Positions 1 to 11,130 of a DNA stretch of 64,000 nt are shown here, piece by piece (position 1 is the first letter of the stretch; each line of letters starts with the position of its first letter). The position numbers were made by a program, and so were the translations under genes. Below the pieces are notes generated by a model. That model was not told where the DNA came from. It saw only the letters and a program-made list of their open reading frames with translations, and did no database searches. The stretch comes from Phyllosticta citriasiana (Eukaryota > Ascomycota > Dothideomycetes > Botryosphaeriales > Phyllostictaceae), in contig JBBPHT010000002.1 in the NCBI GenBank assembly GCA_038021145.1, positions 2,418,001 to 2,482,000 on the forward strand, in the 5' to 3' direction.

Positions 1-900
1 TTTACTTGGCTCTACAAAGGAGAAGAAAAGTGTAGCGAGCGCCACGGCGACGGCATGCATGCGATAGGCCGACATTGGGACATGGGGTGTGGGGTTGCAG
101 ATTCGTCATGGAATTGAGATGGTGCGATTTGCCTCATTTGGGTATGTGTTTTCACTTTCCATGTTTTGTTTGATTCTTTGGTTTTGGCTTTCTTTGCGGA
201 AAAGCTATTTGTCTTTGAGAGAGCCATGGGCCCAAGAAAAAAGAAAGCGGTCGACAGAGGGCGAGTGGCGAAAGGATTGCACGAGATTCGTTCTGACCGC
301 CACTATGCTCTTCCACTTTAGAGACAGAAGCGAATTTCACTCGACTAAGAGAGTACCGTGCCTTGCACCAAACTTGATCTCGTCCCTCGAGCACATGGAA
401 TGTGCGAGTCACAGATTGCCTCACGAGAACAGTAAGGAAACAGCAAACGGCGGCCATGCTTTTGGTCAAACAATCTTGAAGTCCGGACGGGAGGGAGCGA
501 CTTAGCCAGGAATGATATTTACAAGGTCGAGAGGGTTATTGTCTAAGAAACTTGGACAGCGCGAAAGGGCGAGGAAAGCCGATCGCGTGGCTGGAAAGCA
601 TGTGGAAGACACGTGTAAAATGCACAACTCAGGATTGGGATTGGCTCGTGATGCTTGTTGGGAGAACCAGAAATTGTTGTTCCTTCTCTCCTTTTTTTTT
701 TTTTTTTTTTTTTTTGTCTGGACCGCATTTGGCGCAGTCTGTCAGTGCTTTGTTCAGACGTGATGATGATATCTTGATATTCCCCGGAATAGGATGAGTA
801 CGAAAAACCACCCGGTGAGAATTAAGGTGCGACGTGAATACAGAGTGAATTGGAGGAGTGTTATGAAGGCATGGCAAGCTGGGAGGAGGATTTTGATCCA
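1..900. other. Left-edge region, no gene recognised
   Basis: I see no convincing coding signal here. The open frames are short, lack conserved motifs and overlap one another. A 24-base T run lies at 692-715. From about 905 onward the sequence starts to resemble the BTB relic described separately. Confidence 0.5.
692..715. repeat. Poly(T) run of 24 bases
   Basis: An uninterrupted run of 24 T residues on the + strand, read directly. Similar A runs lie at 19601-19620 and 21130-21158 near the RBR genes. The length may be unstable or affected by sequencing. Confidence 0.95.
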
Positions 901-904
901 GACC

Positions 905-1384
905 GCGCCTCCTGAATATCACATCTCAAGTGGAAGAACCAGCAAATCGACATCGCGGCCGATGGAAATAGAAGTTTGCCGCGCGGAAAAGAAGACTTTC
1001 CCTATGCGTGAGTCGTTGCTTTGCATGGAATCAATAAAATACCGCGTCTTACTCCATGGCCTAGGCGACCGGAAGAAAAGGTTCGAGGACAGCATCGAAA
1101 AGCTATTGGAGAAGCTGCCAAAACACCATGTGTTTTCTAACACTTGTCTTTACGGCCGGTCAGAGGAGTACACAAGACTGCTGAATTTGAAGACTTGATT
1201 GCTATACACTTTGCTGTCGCTGAGATTTGTAAAGGACGAAGTTCAAGACGGAGTGATTGATTTGATCAGCAATTATCGGACAGTTTTGGCTACTGTTCTT
1301 GTCCAACGAGTTCGACTTGGTCATATGCTAGCATGCTGTTCAAAGTGGAAGATGATAACCGCCGTCAATTGCTTTTTTCCATAG
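905..1384 (+). pseudogene. Decayed BTB-domain paralogue (5' relic)
   Basis: The translation from about 961 (MEIEVCRAEKKTFPMRESLL, then C) lines up with the start of the BTB domain in the neighbouring intact gene (VIEVVVGVDDNKKTFLLHED, then LLC). Shared features are IEV, KKTF and a following LLC. After a stop at 1196-1198, a second BTB-like stretch continues across a frame change: AIHFAVAEICKDE-like residues near 1199-1240, then VQDGVIDLI. No single frame gives a whole protein and no plausible intron repairs it. I infer a tandem duplicate broken by stop and frameshift mutations. The 5' limit is uncertain. Confidence 0.5.
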
Positions 1385-1514
1385 CTAGAAACTCATAAGG
1401 GCAGTCGCACCGAGGTTGCACCTTCGTCAATTTTTTTAAAAAGCGCCGGCGGGACCATCTTGCATTCTCCAGTTGCATCTCTCAGCCAGAGCCTCATCCA
1501 AAGTTCCGCTCGAA

Positions 1515-2312
1515 ATGGAGTCATCCACGCCAAACGCTGTTTCAGAGCAAGTGAAGAAGCTGAGCATGGCTGATGAAACCGTCCATCCGCCAGTAAAAGA
1601 GGACAGATTTTCGCAGTCAGTTCGAAGCCCTCGTGACTAGCGCGAAAAATGGAGTATGCTGATGATTGAACACAGCATGCTCTCCAGTCGAGTGATTGAA
1701 GTTGTGGTTGGAGTAGACGACAACAAAAAGACGTTTCTGCTTCATGAGGATCTCCTTTGCTGCGCATCTTCAAAGATGAAATTCCAGCTACGCGGGCCTT
1801 TCAAAGAGGCGCAAACTGGAAGGATACCGGACTGCGAAGAAGACCCAGCACTCTTTGCGTTCTTTGCAGAGTACCTGTATCGAGACACGTGGCTGTTGGA
1901 GGATAAGAACATTCAACACCCATCTCACTGGATCCTTCTCGCGCGACTTTACGCCATGGGAGAGAGGCTCATGGCGCATGAGTTTCAGCGAGCGTGCGCT
2001 TGGAAATTTGCACGCGACTTCTCCTTGGACAGCAAAATCGCAGACACTGAAATCTGCCAGCTCCTAGAGGTTGTCTCTGAGATACCCGAGGAAATCACTT
2101 TGGACAACTTGAGTTGCCTCATCTTTTGGTACACGGCGTCGAAGCTTTCGAGGCTGCGGAAGTGCTCCGAGTTCAAACATCTCCTCATAAAGTCTCCGGA
2201 CTTGGGACGACGCATTTTGATGTGGGCTGCGGATAACACCCAGTCTAAGAAGCCTTTTGAGGCAAAGGACAGACCGCATGGGAGTTTTGTGGATGAAATC
2301 AATTTCCACTGA
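1515..2312 (+). CDS. BTB/POZ domain protein
   Basis: Exons 1515-1592 and 1641-2312 give 249 aa. The 48-bp intron (GTAAAA...GTGACTAG) removes an in-frame TAG and keeps the frame; without it a shorter start at 1656 is possible. The BTB fold begins near residue 44 (VIEVVVG, then KKTFLLHEDLL, FAFFAEYLYRDTW, LARLYAMGERL), matching the fungal family in which a short N-tail precedes a BTB domain and a helical tail. Such proteins are often substrate adaptors or uncharacterised; no BACK, Kelch or MATH domain is visible, so the partner is unknown. Broken relatives lie on both sides, indicating a local tandem expansion. The domain assignment is fairly safe; the first exon is an inference. Confidence 0.68.
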
Positions 2313-2399
2313 AAGAAGAGAGCTTGCCACTAAGGCTTTGACTCATTGATTAGGAAAACCATCATTCTGTACTTCTTCATTAGCTATGTACCTTTGAGC

Positions 2400-2632
2400 A
2401 TCAGTTCACGTGTATTTCTTTTGAGTGTACCACAGCCATTGCTCTCTGGTACACAGTCTCAAGGTCCCAGACCACAACATTCAAGATCGCCATGTGGGCA
2501 GCGGACAAAACGAAGTCGACAGGCTACTGCCATTTTCTAGCAAGCGTCAGTCCGGTTTTCTTGAGACGAAAAAGAAAGACACCTCGTTGCCATTCGCTCC
2601 TTAGTCGACCCAGGAGTCGTGAATGATCTGAG
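2400..2632 (+). pseudogene. BTB gene C-terminal relic (3' copy)
   Basis: In one frame from about 2443 the translation reads LWYTVSR...FKIAMWAADKTKS. The C-terminus of the intact BTB gene just upstream reads FWYTASKLS...RRILMWAADNTQS. The shared WYT(A/V)S(K/R) and MWAAD(N/K)T blocks are in the same order, but residues between them are missing and there is no start. I read this as the 3' remnant of a further tandem copy. Confidence 0.55.
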
Positions 2633-3002
2633 GAAATAGGAATTTGCACATGCCAATGGGCATACACAGGGGTAGGTCGAAGCCTGAAACGCAAAATCGA
2701 ACCCTGTTTCCAAAACGACGTTTTACGTTGTAGTGTGGAGTTCATGTGGTAGACGTCCGGGGAAGCGCTTTCTCAACCATGGAACTCGTTTTGAGGCCAC
2801 ACACAGTGCAAAATTTTAGCCCAAACGTGTTCTTAAAGTGAAAGAATGTCCCCTTCTTCGCAGCATCCGCGACCTGCTCTGTCCATCGTTCAGTGAATCT
2901 GCTTTTTGCCAGCTTCCACTCGTTTTTCTCTTCTCAACTCGCGACTTCGAGTCGCAGAAGGCCGCGATTTTCCAGCCGTGTTTTCTGAAAAGGCCAGACA
3001 AG

Positions 3003-6000
3003 ATGTCGTCACGACCAGATGGCCAACCCAGAAGAGAAAGAAGCGCGAGTTGTTCATCCCCCGCCCACCATCCACATCCACCAGTGGAACAGAACGGCAG
3101 ACCTCCGGCCCCCAGGTCAATCCCCACTGGCAGTCGCCAGCCCGATCGTGGGTACTCTGATCGTGTGCAACAGCATAATGGCTGCAGAGAGAATGGCCAC
3201 TGGGAACATCACCATTCGAGCTCTACCCCCCATCTCCAACTGGGCACCTCTTCTGCAGCAGCAGGACATGGTGAGCCTGCCAGGATAACGCCTGCCGAAT
3301 TGCTTCAACGAAGCAGGCAGGAGCTCCGACAATGGAGCAGGAACAACGGTCAACCTCACGCTGGCATGATTCCCAACGCAGCACCAGGTCTCAGCAGTCC
3401 TGAAAGACGGGACAACCGTGTCACGTCTGCGAACACCAACGGAGTCGCTGAGTTCGAGGGCCGGAATGGTCATCCCCATCACCCCCAACATGCCGGGGGC
3501 AGCAAACACCACCATGCTCCTCAGCCCGGCAGATCGACACCTGTTCCTGTACAACACCTTGTTCCCAGGTACGGGTTGCGGCAGTCCTCCGAGAGCCACA
3601 TTCATCCTGCTATGAGGAGCATTCCTCCTTCGCTTGAGCCAGTCTACGGCGCATTCGAGGAGACCATGGCTGCCGCGCAACCAAGACCTGAACATCATGT
3701 CCATCCTGTGCACAGGACAGGACCGGGGCCACAAGGGCCCCCTCTCCCTCTAGCACACCGTCCTCCACATCCAGGGACGCGTCCTCCCTCTCGTGCTGGA
3801 CAACCGCCGCCGCAACATGAGCGGTCCAGCTCTGAGCCAATTTTATGCGCTCATCCGCAGCAGCATGGATGGGGACCACAGCAACAACCACATCCAGGGC
3901 ATGGAGACCGCCCTAGATCGTCTTCGAGACCACCACGCGCTTGGCCTGCGCATCCAGGACCACGATTTCCATCGCAAGGGCCTCCAACTAGGCGGCCTCA
4001 GCATTCAGGACCGCCTCCAGGTCCGCCTCCAGTTCCTGTATATGGACCATCACCGCCAGGTCCTGCGTGTTGGCGACCCGAGTTTGTAGAACCAGAGCCC
4101 CGCTATCCTCGGCCACGTGGTCCGCCAGAACCATCACATGAGGCACCATTCAATGGGTCTCGAGGAGGTGTTCCGCAGCAATGTTCAGAGCCAGAGCCAC
4201 AGCCAGAGCCAGAGCACAGGTTTCAAGGAGGTGGTCTGCAGCCAGTCATAGAGTCAGACCCAGATCCTGAACCACAACCAGAGCATAGGTCAGAGCCAGA
4301 GCCAGAGCCCGGACATAAGCCAGAGCCTACACCAGAGGCAGAGCCTGAGCCGGAACCCCACAGGTCACCATCCCCCGCTCCCTCCGGATCATCCTCTGGC
4401 AGTAATACTCCCAACGAAGCCGCCCATCCCGAGCCCCCCAACGCCTCCGCGCGTGCTCTGCTCGTTCGCTCGAGAAGTTTGGTGGTACGTGCGATTTCCG
4501 CCATGGGTAGCAGCCGGCGGCTTCACCCTTGCGAGGAGCAGCCCAAGGGCTGTGATGGTCGCGCCACATCTCTCCCGCCGCCCCCTCAGCACCGCGCGCC
4601 GTCCCCGGACGTCGCATATCCCGTTGAGGAGCTCCAGTTGCCACAGCCGATGGCCATTCCGTCGTGGCGACCGCCTCAGCCGATGCAGTCGGAGCCACGT
4701 CCCTCTTCTCCCAAGCCACCGCCAGACACCGACACGCAGGATCGTGGGAGGTCGCACTCCCGCTCTCCCTCTCCCGAGCGGCGGGGAGCGCACCGCTCAT
4801 ACCGCGAGCGGTCGCCGTCCCCTGAACCAGGCTGTAGGTCTCACCATCATCACCATCGCGGTCGCCAGCGAAGGCGATCGCACTCTGTTCCTGCAAGATA
4901 CTACTCCACCTCGTCATGCTCTCTCTCATCTTACTCTTACTCGTCATCTTCAGGAGACGACCGACGACGGCGTCGAAGAAGAGACAAGAAAAAGAAGAGG
5001 AGGACGAGGCGGAGCCCCTCGTGCGACTCCTCCGAACTCTCAACTGCGTACTCGTCGGAATCTGATTCCGGAGATGACCGCAGGGGGAGAAGGGGAAGGA
5101 GGAAGGGGAGGGGGCGGAAGAAGAAAGACGCCAAGAAACCCGGCATTGCCAAAAAGTTCATGGCGTCGGTTGGCCGCCGCCTGGTCCAATTGGACCCCAC
5201 CGAGGCCGATCGCCGGGAGCGTCTGCCGCCGCGCGAGGAGTGGGTCACGGCGGATCGGATCCTGGGCAACGACGACTGGCGGGAGCGCGAGCAAGAAGTC
5301 GAGGACTGCCGCCGTCGTCGCCGCGGCGCTCAGTGGGTGCGAGAAGAGGTGGACGACGCGAGAGACCAAGCTACGGTGGCAGAGGATAGAGAGGTAAGCC
5401 AATGTCTCCGGGAGTCGTGGAACGAATCACGGGAGACTGTTCCTGCAAGACCAGAAACTCCGCAAGAGCAAGAGGGGACGGACCGCGATGCCAGCGATCC
5501 GCAGGCCCTGGCTCTGCGGTTAGAGGAGGCGGCGAGACAGCAGTTCCCGAAAGCGGAAATTGAGGTAAGCCATCCAGCTGAAGCTTGCGAGAGCACGGCG
5601 TGGGAGGGCCAAGGGCAAGATCGCGACTACGGGCAACAGCCCGCCATCTCTCGACACATGTCGCAAGTGAGCGGCGACATCAAGTCGTTTTTCAGCCGGC
5701 GGACGTCGCAGCTAGCGCAGCATCTACGCGGCGACGGCAGCGGCAGCACGGAAACCCGAGAGCATAGCAAAACACGGCCCGAACGGCCTCGTCGGTATGG
5801 ATTCATCAAGTCAAAAAAGGAGAAACCGCCTATGGTAACACGGACATCAGATACTCGGGAGCCGTACCACAGGCCGACGAATGCGCAGACGAGGTAGAAA
5901 CTCCTTCGCGCAAACGCTGCTGGACGATGAGCCGCAGACATCATCAGCAGCCGCCGCCGCCGCCGCCGCTGCGCCGCATTGCTTCGGTGCCTGAGCGCCT

Positions 6001-6448
6001 CCACGTCGAAGCGCACCTCGGTACGTGGGAAATCGAAGGCGAGCGCGAGATCCAGGAGGCCGGCAAGCAGTGTCTGAACCGGCTTGACTTGGAGCTCATA
6101 GCAGAAGCGAAGGCGACGGGCTTACCGCGCTCCATTTTCGACGCCCTGAGCAAGTCGGCGAATGAGCCGAAGCCTCCTTTCGAGCCGCGGGGCATGCGCA
6201 CCATGGAAGACCTGTGCCGGTCCAACTCTCCTGACGTGCAGGTTCTGGGCCGCGACTGGCTACCAGACTGGATGCAACGTGAACGGCGTAGCTCTGCGGA
6301 AGACTCGCAGAAATGCGGGGAGGAGCAATCGCTTGGCAGGCAACACGAGGCGTTAAGGAAATCGCACTCGAAGAAGAGGTACCGTGTTCATGTTTGTCTG
6401 CGAAGGCAAGGCTTCCAGTCGAGGCTCGCGAAAACGAGGGCCAAGTAA
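3003..6448 (+). CDS. Large disordered Pro/Glu/Arg-Ser-rich protein, function unknown
   Basis: I do not recognise this gene. The model has exons 3003-5794 and 5851-6448 (about 1129 aa). The 56-bp intron 5795-5850 (GTATGG, TAAC, CAG) joins two long frames that both look coding. The start is ATG 3003 (A at -3); an in-frame ATG at 2838 is less likely because the segment between is pyrimidine-rich. Order of regions: Pro/His/Gln-rich residues 20-390; Glu-Pro repeats near 392-450; RS/SP-rich stretch near 560-620; poly-Ser, then poly-Arg/Lys near 640-710; then a less biased segment (KKFMASVGRRLVQLDPTEAD, then RRE) that may be the only conserved part. After the Pro-rich run at 5945 comes a more ordered charged tail. 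RS and Arg/Lys tracts suggest nuclear location or RNA contact, by inference only. A GTAAGT at 6445 could open a further intron, changing the last residues. Confidence 0.6.
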
Positions 6449-7639
6449 GTTGGTTGGTCGTGGAAGATTGGGGACGTCGAGGGGAGGAGCCGCTTCTCTC
6501 CGGAGGAGCTTTTTTGTGGTGGTGGTGGTGGTGGTGGTGGTGGCTGAAGTCAGCAGGCCTTGCATGTCCTGAACAGCTGAGGAGAGGAACCTCTGAAGAC
6601 ACCTTCCTGCGACGGTGGGTGGTAGTGGTCCGGTGTCCGCAATGCAAGCGGCGCTGCTGAACGAAGAGGCGAGGAGAAGAAGTCCGAGACAGTAGTCGAT
6701 GTCAAAACGGAGCGGTGCGGCGCGGGGGACAGCGGGAAAAGAGGAGAGGTATGACCATGCCCAAGGCGAAGTGGGTTGAACGATGTTCATTGTACATTCG
6801 CAAAGGGTCGTCTGCAGGTGCGTGTCAGCAAAATGTCTGATCCAAAGTCTCTCTCCACCGCTAACGAGTCAACCACAGATACGCCCATGGTAGTCACGTC
6901 ACGCACGAGACACACACGCCGACAGAATGCACATCCAACCGGAAGATTAATGGGTTAAGTAGAGGGGAGAAAACTTGTTATTGAGAAGGGCGTTGGCTAC
7001 AGATTTTGTTCGTTTTTTTGTTTGTCATCTGGAACAACGAAGCAGCCAGATGCAGCGCGATGAGCGTTTTCGAGAGCAGCAGCCTTGCCTAGCACATCCC
7101 AAATGTGCCTCTAATTTTTTTTTGTTCTTTTTGTGTGTTTTTGTAGTGATGATTTTTTAATCTTTGCTTTCTTCTTTCTACTGGGCGGAAGTCGTCAACC
7201 CCAGTCACCTGCCGCCGAAAATGGAGACTCTCGTGGGAGATGGCGTCCGGGACAGCAGCGGATGGAGAGTCGTCGATAGCGCTCAGACTGATCAAGTCCA
7301 ACAATTGCTTGATGGCGATCAACAGTTGAGATGCGAGCCTATCGAGTAGCGCTCGAAATGGTGATGTCAAGGGAGGTAAATTTTTTTTTTTGATCCCAAT
7401 CAAGGATTTGTCGTTCGAGATTTGTGTGCCGAGCGCGAGTTGTAAATTTATGCCTCTTAGGAGTTGTTTGTGTGGGTTGTGCAGAGGAAGTGTCGCTGTG
7501 CCGAGGCAGACATAGGACACGTCCAAGTTCGTTGAGGGGGTGAGACGACCGATGATGGTACCGCGCCAGGAGTACACCGCCGCCGTCGTCGATGTACCGA
7601 ACCCATGATCGTCTAATCAAGGAAAGGGAACTTTTTGGA
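6449..7639. other. Intergenic region with GGT repeat; weak ORF only
   Basis: This is the 3' flank of the disordered-protein gene. It holds a (TGG)n microsatellite at about 6517-6543. A 162-codon minus-strand frame at 7089-7577 shows a mildly amphipathic central stretch (ALLDRLASQLLIAIKQLLDL) but has no motif I know, a Lys-rich end and no clear splice partner. I do not call it a gene. Confidence 0.4.
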
Positions 7640-8020
7640 ATGAGCGCTACCGATCCTGAAAGAGTCGAGGGACGAAAAGAGGAAAAGCCACGTGGATATC
7701 GAGCGAAGAGAAGGTCGACTCAAAACCGCGACGGAGCGCCCGCAAGCCGGCGCAAAGGTCGAGAGTGAGAAAGTAATCCCGGAAAAGAAATCCCCAATCG
7801 CCTAGTGTACAAATGCGACAACCCGCGATGTCGTAACTCGTTCATGCGCCAGCATGGACCCGTTACACCAGACAAGAAAAAGAAGGTCATGGACCCATGT
7901 TCAGCCGTCCGGAATCGTGGTCATCGCGTAGCATGAGCTATGTGCAAAAAGGTCTTCGCTTCAAAAGCCAAGACCGCCGGATGAGAAAAAACCAGTGAGA
8001 AGTGCCGTCGAAAACTTGCT
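7640..8020 (+). pseudogene. Cys/Lys-rich relic with three in-frame TGA codons
   Basis: From ATG 7640 one frame reads through a basic peptide (MSATDPERVEGRKEEKPRGY) and, after a TGA at 7766, enters YKCDNPRCRNSFMRQHG, then KKKKVMDPC. Two further TGA codons follow, with AMCKKVFASKAK and EKCRRK between them. The spacing C-x4-C with later Cys/His resembles a small zinc-binding domain. The frame is otherwise continuous for about 125 codons, and all three interruptions are TGA. This is compatible with CGA-to-TGA transitions in an old gene, or with chance. I cannot name the family. Confidence 0.3.
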
Positions 8021-8072
8021 CTTGCGAGCCTAAACCATCATTGTGTCCATGTGCGTTGCATCAGGGAGTTGC

Positions 8073-9649
8073 TCATGCCTGGGCCGGCCTGGGTGCCCGC
8101 GGCTGACCAGCGAAGCCATTCTGTTGGCGGTTCTGATGGACTGGAGGACCTCGGCGCTGCCCCTGGAAACCACCTCCACGAGGACCGCCCCGGAAGCCCC
8201 CACGAGAATTCTGCGGCCCGTTGCGGTGGACAGGGGCATTTGGATCCTGCTCTTGGTTTTGACCTTGCTGGGCCTGAAGAGGAGCCGGCCTTGCCGCCGG
8301 CGCATTGGAAATCGGACGGGGGATCGTGTCAGGGGTTTCGTAGACATACAACTTCTTCTCAATTGTTTGAGGAATAGGCTGGATCTCGGTGCCGAGCTCC
8401 TGCTCAATCTTGTACAGATTGAAACGGTCGTCCCAGTTAATAAGGTTGATGGCCAAACCCAAGTGGCCAAAACGACCAGAACGGCCAATACGGTGAAGGT
8501 AAGTCTCGGCGTTCTTGGGGAAGTCAAAGTTGATGACAACGTTGACGGCCTGAATGTCGATACCACGGGTGAGAAGGTCAGAGCAAACCAGGTTGCGGCA
8601 AACACCGTTCCTGAAGTCGTGGAAAACGCGGTTGCGAGCGTGCTGAAGCATTTTGGCGTGAGAGTAGAAGCAAGAGTAGCCGAGCTCGGTAATCTTCTTG
8701 GCGAGGAGCTCCACGCGGTTTGTGGAGTTGCAGAATATGATGGACTGGTTAATCTGGAGCTTGTTGAAAAGAGTGTTGAGGCAGTGAACCTTTTGCTTCT
8801 CTTCGACAAAAGCATAGTACTGCGTTATTCCACGAAGAGTGAGTTCGTCCATCAAGTTGATTTCGTAGGGAGAGTTCATGTGTTTTTCCTGGACAAGTTA
8901 GTCTCGTGATGTGTCGGAGCGTGTACGAAGCGTACCTTGAAGCTCTTGACGACAATGGGGAAGGTCGCACTGAAGAGCATAACCTGGCGGTCCTTGGGGT
9001 GGAATGCGAGAAGCTGTTCGATAACGGGGGTAAATTCCGGAGAGAGAAGCTTGTCAGCCTCGTCCATGACAAAGATGGGACAAGCTGAGAGGTCGGCGAC
9101 GCCCTTGCTGGCCAAATCCAATATCCTGCCAGGGGTACCAACAATGATGTGGACAGTCTCGCTCAAGCGAATGATGTCGTCCTTCAACCCAGTGCCACCA
9201 GTGGTGACCATGACATTGATGCCAAGGTGCTTGCCAAGGGTTTTGCACACCTGCGACGTCTGGAGAGCAAGTTCTCTCGTGGGGACCAGAATTAGAGCTT
9301 GCGTCTTGTTGCTCTTGGGGTTGATGCGCTCTAGGGTGGGAATCACAAAAGCTGCAGTCTTGCCGGTGCCGTTCTTTGCGCGCGCGAGGATATCACGACC
9401 AGTCAAAGCGACAGGGATGGTTTCTTCCTGAATGGGCGAAGGCTTCTCGAAGCCCGCCTCGAAAATACCCATCATCAGCTCCCGCTTGATGTAAAAGTCT
9501 TCAAACTCCAATCCCTTTGTTGCCGTAACATCCTCCGTCTGTACTCTGGTGTCCTTTGGCGGAGCATTGACGCTGTTCTTCCAGTCGGCGCCTGCCGAGG
9601 ATTCATTCAGGCTCGCTGCCGCGAGCTGGTTGGTAATGTCCGCCGCCAT
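8073..9649 (-). CDS. DHH1: DEAD-box RNA helicase Dhh1/DDX6
   Basis: Exons 9649-8936 and 8888-8073 give 509 aa. The 47-bp intron (GTACGC...CTAAC...CAG) joins SFK to EKHMNSPYEINLMDEL, the Dhh1 signature at the linker between the RecA lobes. Helicase motifs are in order: Q motif (FEKPSPIQEETIP, near residue 66), motif I AKNGTGKT (90-97), PTRELALQ, TPGRILDL, DEAD, SAT, then in lobe 2 IIFCNSTNRVE, RGIDIQAVNVVINFD and HRIGRSGRFG. The family activates mRNA decapping and represses translation in P-bodies with Pat1, Edc3 and the Ccr4-Not complex. The tail is Gln/Pro-rich and ends in RGG repeats (RGGFRGGPRGGG), typical of filamentous fungi. It diverges from the rhomboid gene. Confidence 0.97.
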
Positions 9650-10332
9650 TGGGTTTCTCTTTGTTCAGATGTGAAGTGGCAAAGAAAGGCGCCACAAATT
9701 TAGCGCCGGCACGGTTGAGATTCGTATGGGGGAGGGTGGTTGATTTTGAGATGGTCGGGTGAGGTCGCCTCGGGAGTAGTGTGGGGTTGGTCGCGATTAG
9801 GAGCTGAGGCAAGTCCGACGTGCGGCAGAGTAAGAGTAGTTGATCGAGGATGTGGCGATGTCGAGTAGAGGACCACGGACTCTTGTGGTGCAGTAGTTTG
9901 AGATGCCTGGCAACTGAGGCGTGGAAGGCTTGCAGGTGGAGGTCAGGTCGGTGACGGCTGGCAAATGGAGGTAGTGGAGATGACTGCGCGCTAGCAGAGC
10001 AGATTGAGCCAGTAAGTGGCGATGTCAGAGAGTAGAGAAAGTAAGAGTCAGTGGTGAGGGCGTGAAGAAGTTGATGATGTGCGGTGGGGGGGAGGGGGGG
10101 TTGCGGAGAGAAGAGGGACGAAGGTTGTAGCTGACTTCGAGCGTGACGGGACCGTGGCTGCCAGTGCCGTCCGATGCCAGGCGCCGTGCCGAGAAAGCTC
10201 CGGACTTGGACGGGAGCAGCTCCCGTCCCACTTAACCTGAACCTCTGACAGCACCCGACGAAGGACACCAAGACATCGACATCATCAACTACAAAGCTAT
10301 CCGCGACTCTCAATTCAATCACCATTTTCACC
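9650..10332. promoter_or_regulatory. Divergent promoter, DHH1 / rhomboid
   Basis: 683 bp between two start codons pointing away from each other. It contains a G-rich stretch (GGTGGGGGGGAGGGGGGG near 10083-10100) and T/C-rich leader sequence next to the rhomboid start. The long minus-strand frame through it is low-complexity Ser/Leu/Pro and I take it as non-coding. Confidence 0.5.
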
Positions 10333-11130
10333 ATGCTTCCTCGCTTCGGCCTCGGCCGCCTGTTCATGCGACCCAAAATACCTCTCAAATCATCGCTCCG
10401 TCCAACGCGTCGTTTCCAGCACCACAGTCCCGATCCAGAAGACTTCCTCCTCCCAGGCCAGAAATCTGCCCAGAACATACTGAAAGGCTTCATTGGTGCC
10501 AATGCCGTCGTATTTCTTGCGTGGCAAGTTGCAACCACACGTTCAAACGCAGACTCGGCAGACATGGTCAAAACCAAAGAAAAGATGGCGAGAGAATTGA
10601 ACGACAAGTTTGTATTCCGCGCCGATGACATTACCCAAGGAAGATACTACAGCGCGATACTCCACACCTTCTCGCACATGAGCATTATGCACTTTGGATT
10701 CAACATGATGGCGATGTGGTCTCTGGGCAACGGCATCATATCGTCGCTGCCCCAAATGACGGGCGCCAGGTTCCTCATCTTGTGCATGGGCAGCGCTATG
10801 GGCAGCGCCATTTCGACATACACACACAAGAAGAGTCGCAGCATCCCCAATGGCAGTGTGGGCGCAAGTGGCCTGGTTTCGGGTATCGCTGCCGCCGTCG
10901 CTCTGAGAGAGCCCTTTGCCAAAATGGGCTTTATACTCATCCCAATTTCCTTCCCTGCTTGGTTCTTGATCTCTTCATTCTTTGGCTACTCTGCGTACGC
11001 CATCGCGACCTACGACCCTCGTAATCCGCCCATGCTGGACCACGCAGGCCATCTGGGAGGCGCCGTTTTTGGCGCCTTGTACTACATCTTCGCCCTGAGG
11101 CGCGGACGCATTCCAATGAGATGGAAGTGA
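10333..11130 (+). CDS. Mitochondrial-type rhomboid protease (PARL/Pcp1-like)
   Basis: Single exon, 265 aa. The N-terminus (MLPRFGLGRLFMRPKIPLKS) is rich in Arg/Lys/Ser without acidic residues, like a mitochondrial presequence. The rhomboid core follows: HTFSHMSIMHFGFNMMAMW (HxxxN helix), the serine motif NGSVGASG with Ser179 as nucleophile, and DHAGHLGGAVFG with His240 as the partner base. The DHAxHLGGAxFG form is the PARL/Pcp1 version. These are intramembrane serine proteases; yeast Pcp1 matures Mgm1 and Ccp1 in the inner membrane. It is shorter than Pcp1, so it may be a second mitochondrial rhomboid rather than the direct orthologue. All catalytic residues are present. Confidence 0.9.
   Translation: MLPRFGLGRLFMRPKIPLKSSLRPTRRFQHHSPDPEDFLLPGQKSAQNILKGFIGANAVVFLAWQVATTRSNADSADMVKTKEKMARELNDKFVFRADDITQGRYYSAILHTFSHMSIMHFGFNMMAMWSLGNGIISSLPQMTGARFLILCMGSAMGSAISTYTHKKSRSIPNGSVGASGLVSGIAAAVALREPFAKMGFILIPISFPAWFLISSFFGYSAYAIATYDPRNPPMLDHAGHLGGAVFGALYYIFALRRGRIPMRWK

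Noticed and set aside
4453..5397. 314-codon plus-strand frame inside the disordered-protein gene
   Set aside because: A second frame over repetitive GC-rich sequence; the chosen frame continues smoothly upstream and downstream and reaches a splice site, while this one does not.
5394..5695. Two GAGGTAAGCCA donor-like sites in the disordered-protein gene
   Set aside because: Splicing at either (to 5449, or to 5695) leads to an early stop, whereas reading through keeps a coherent frame up to the intron at 5795.
7089..7577. 162-codon minus-strand frame as a secreted or surface-binding protein
   Set aside because: The hydrophobic stretch is internal, no signal peptide or Cys pattern is present, and the end runs into Lys/Asn-rich sequence from T-rich DNA.
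9603..10631. 342-codon minus-strand frame between DHH1 and the rhomboid gene
   Set aside because: It runs through the divergent promoter and the antisense of the rhomboid exon; the peptide is low-complexity Ser/Leu/Pro and shows no domain.
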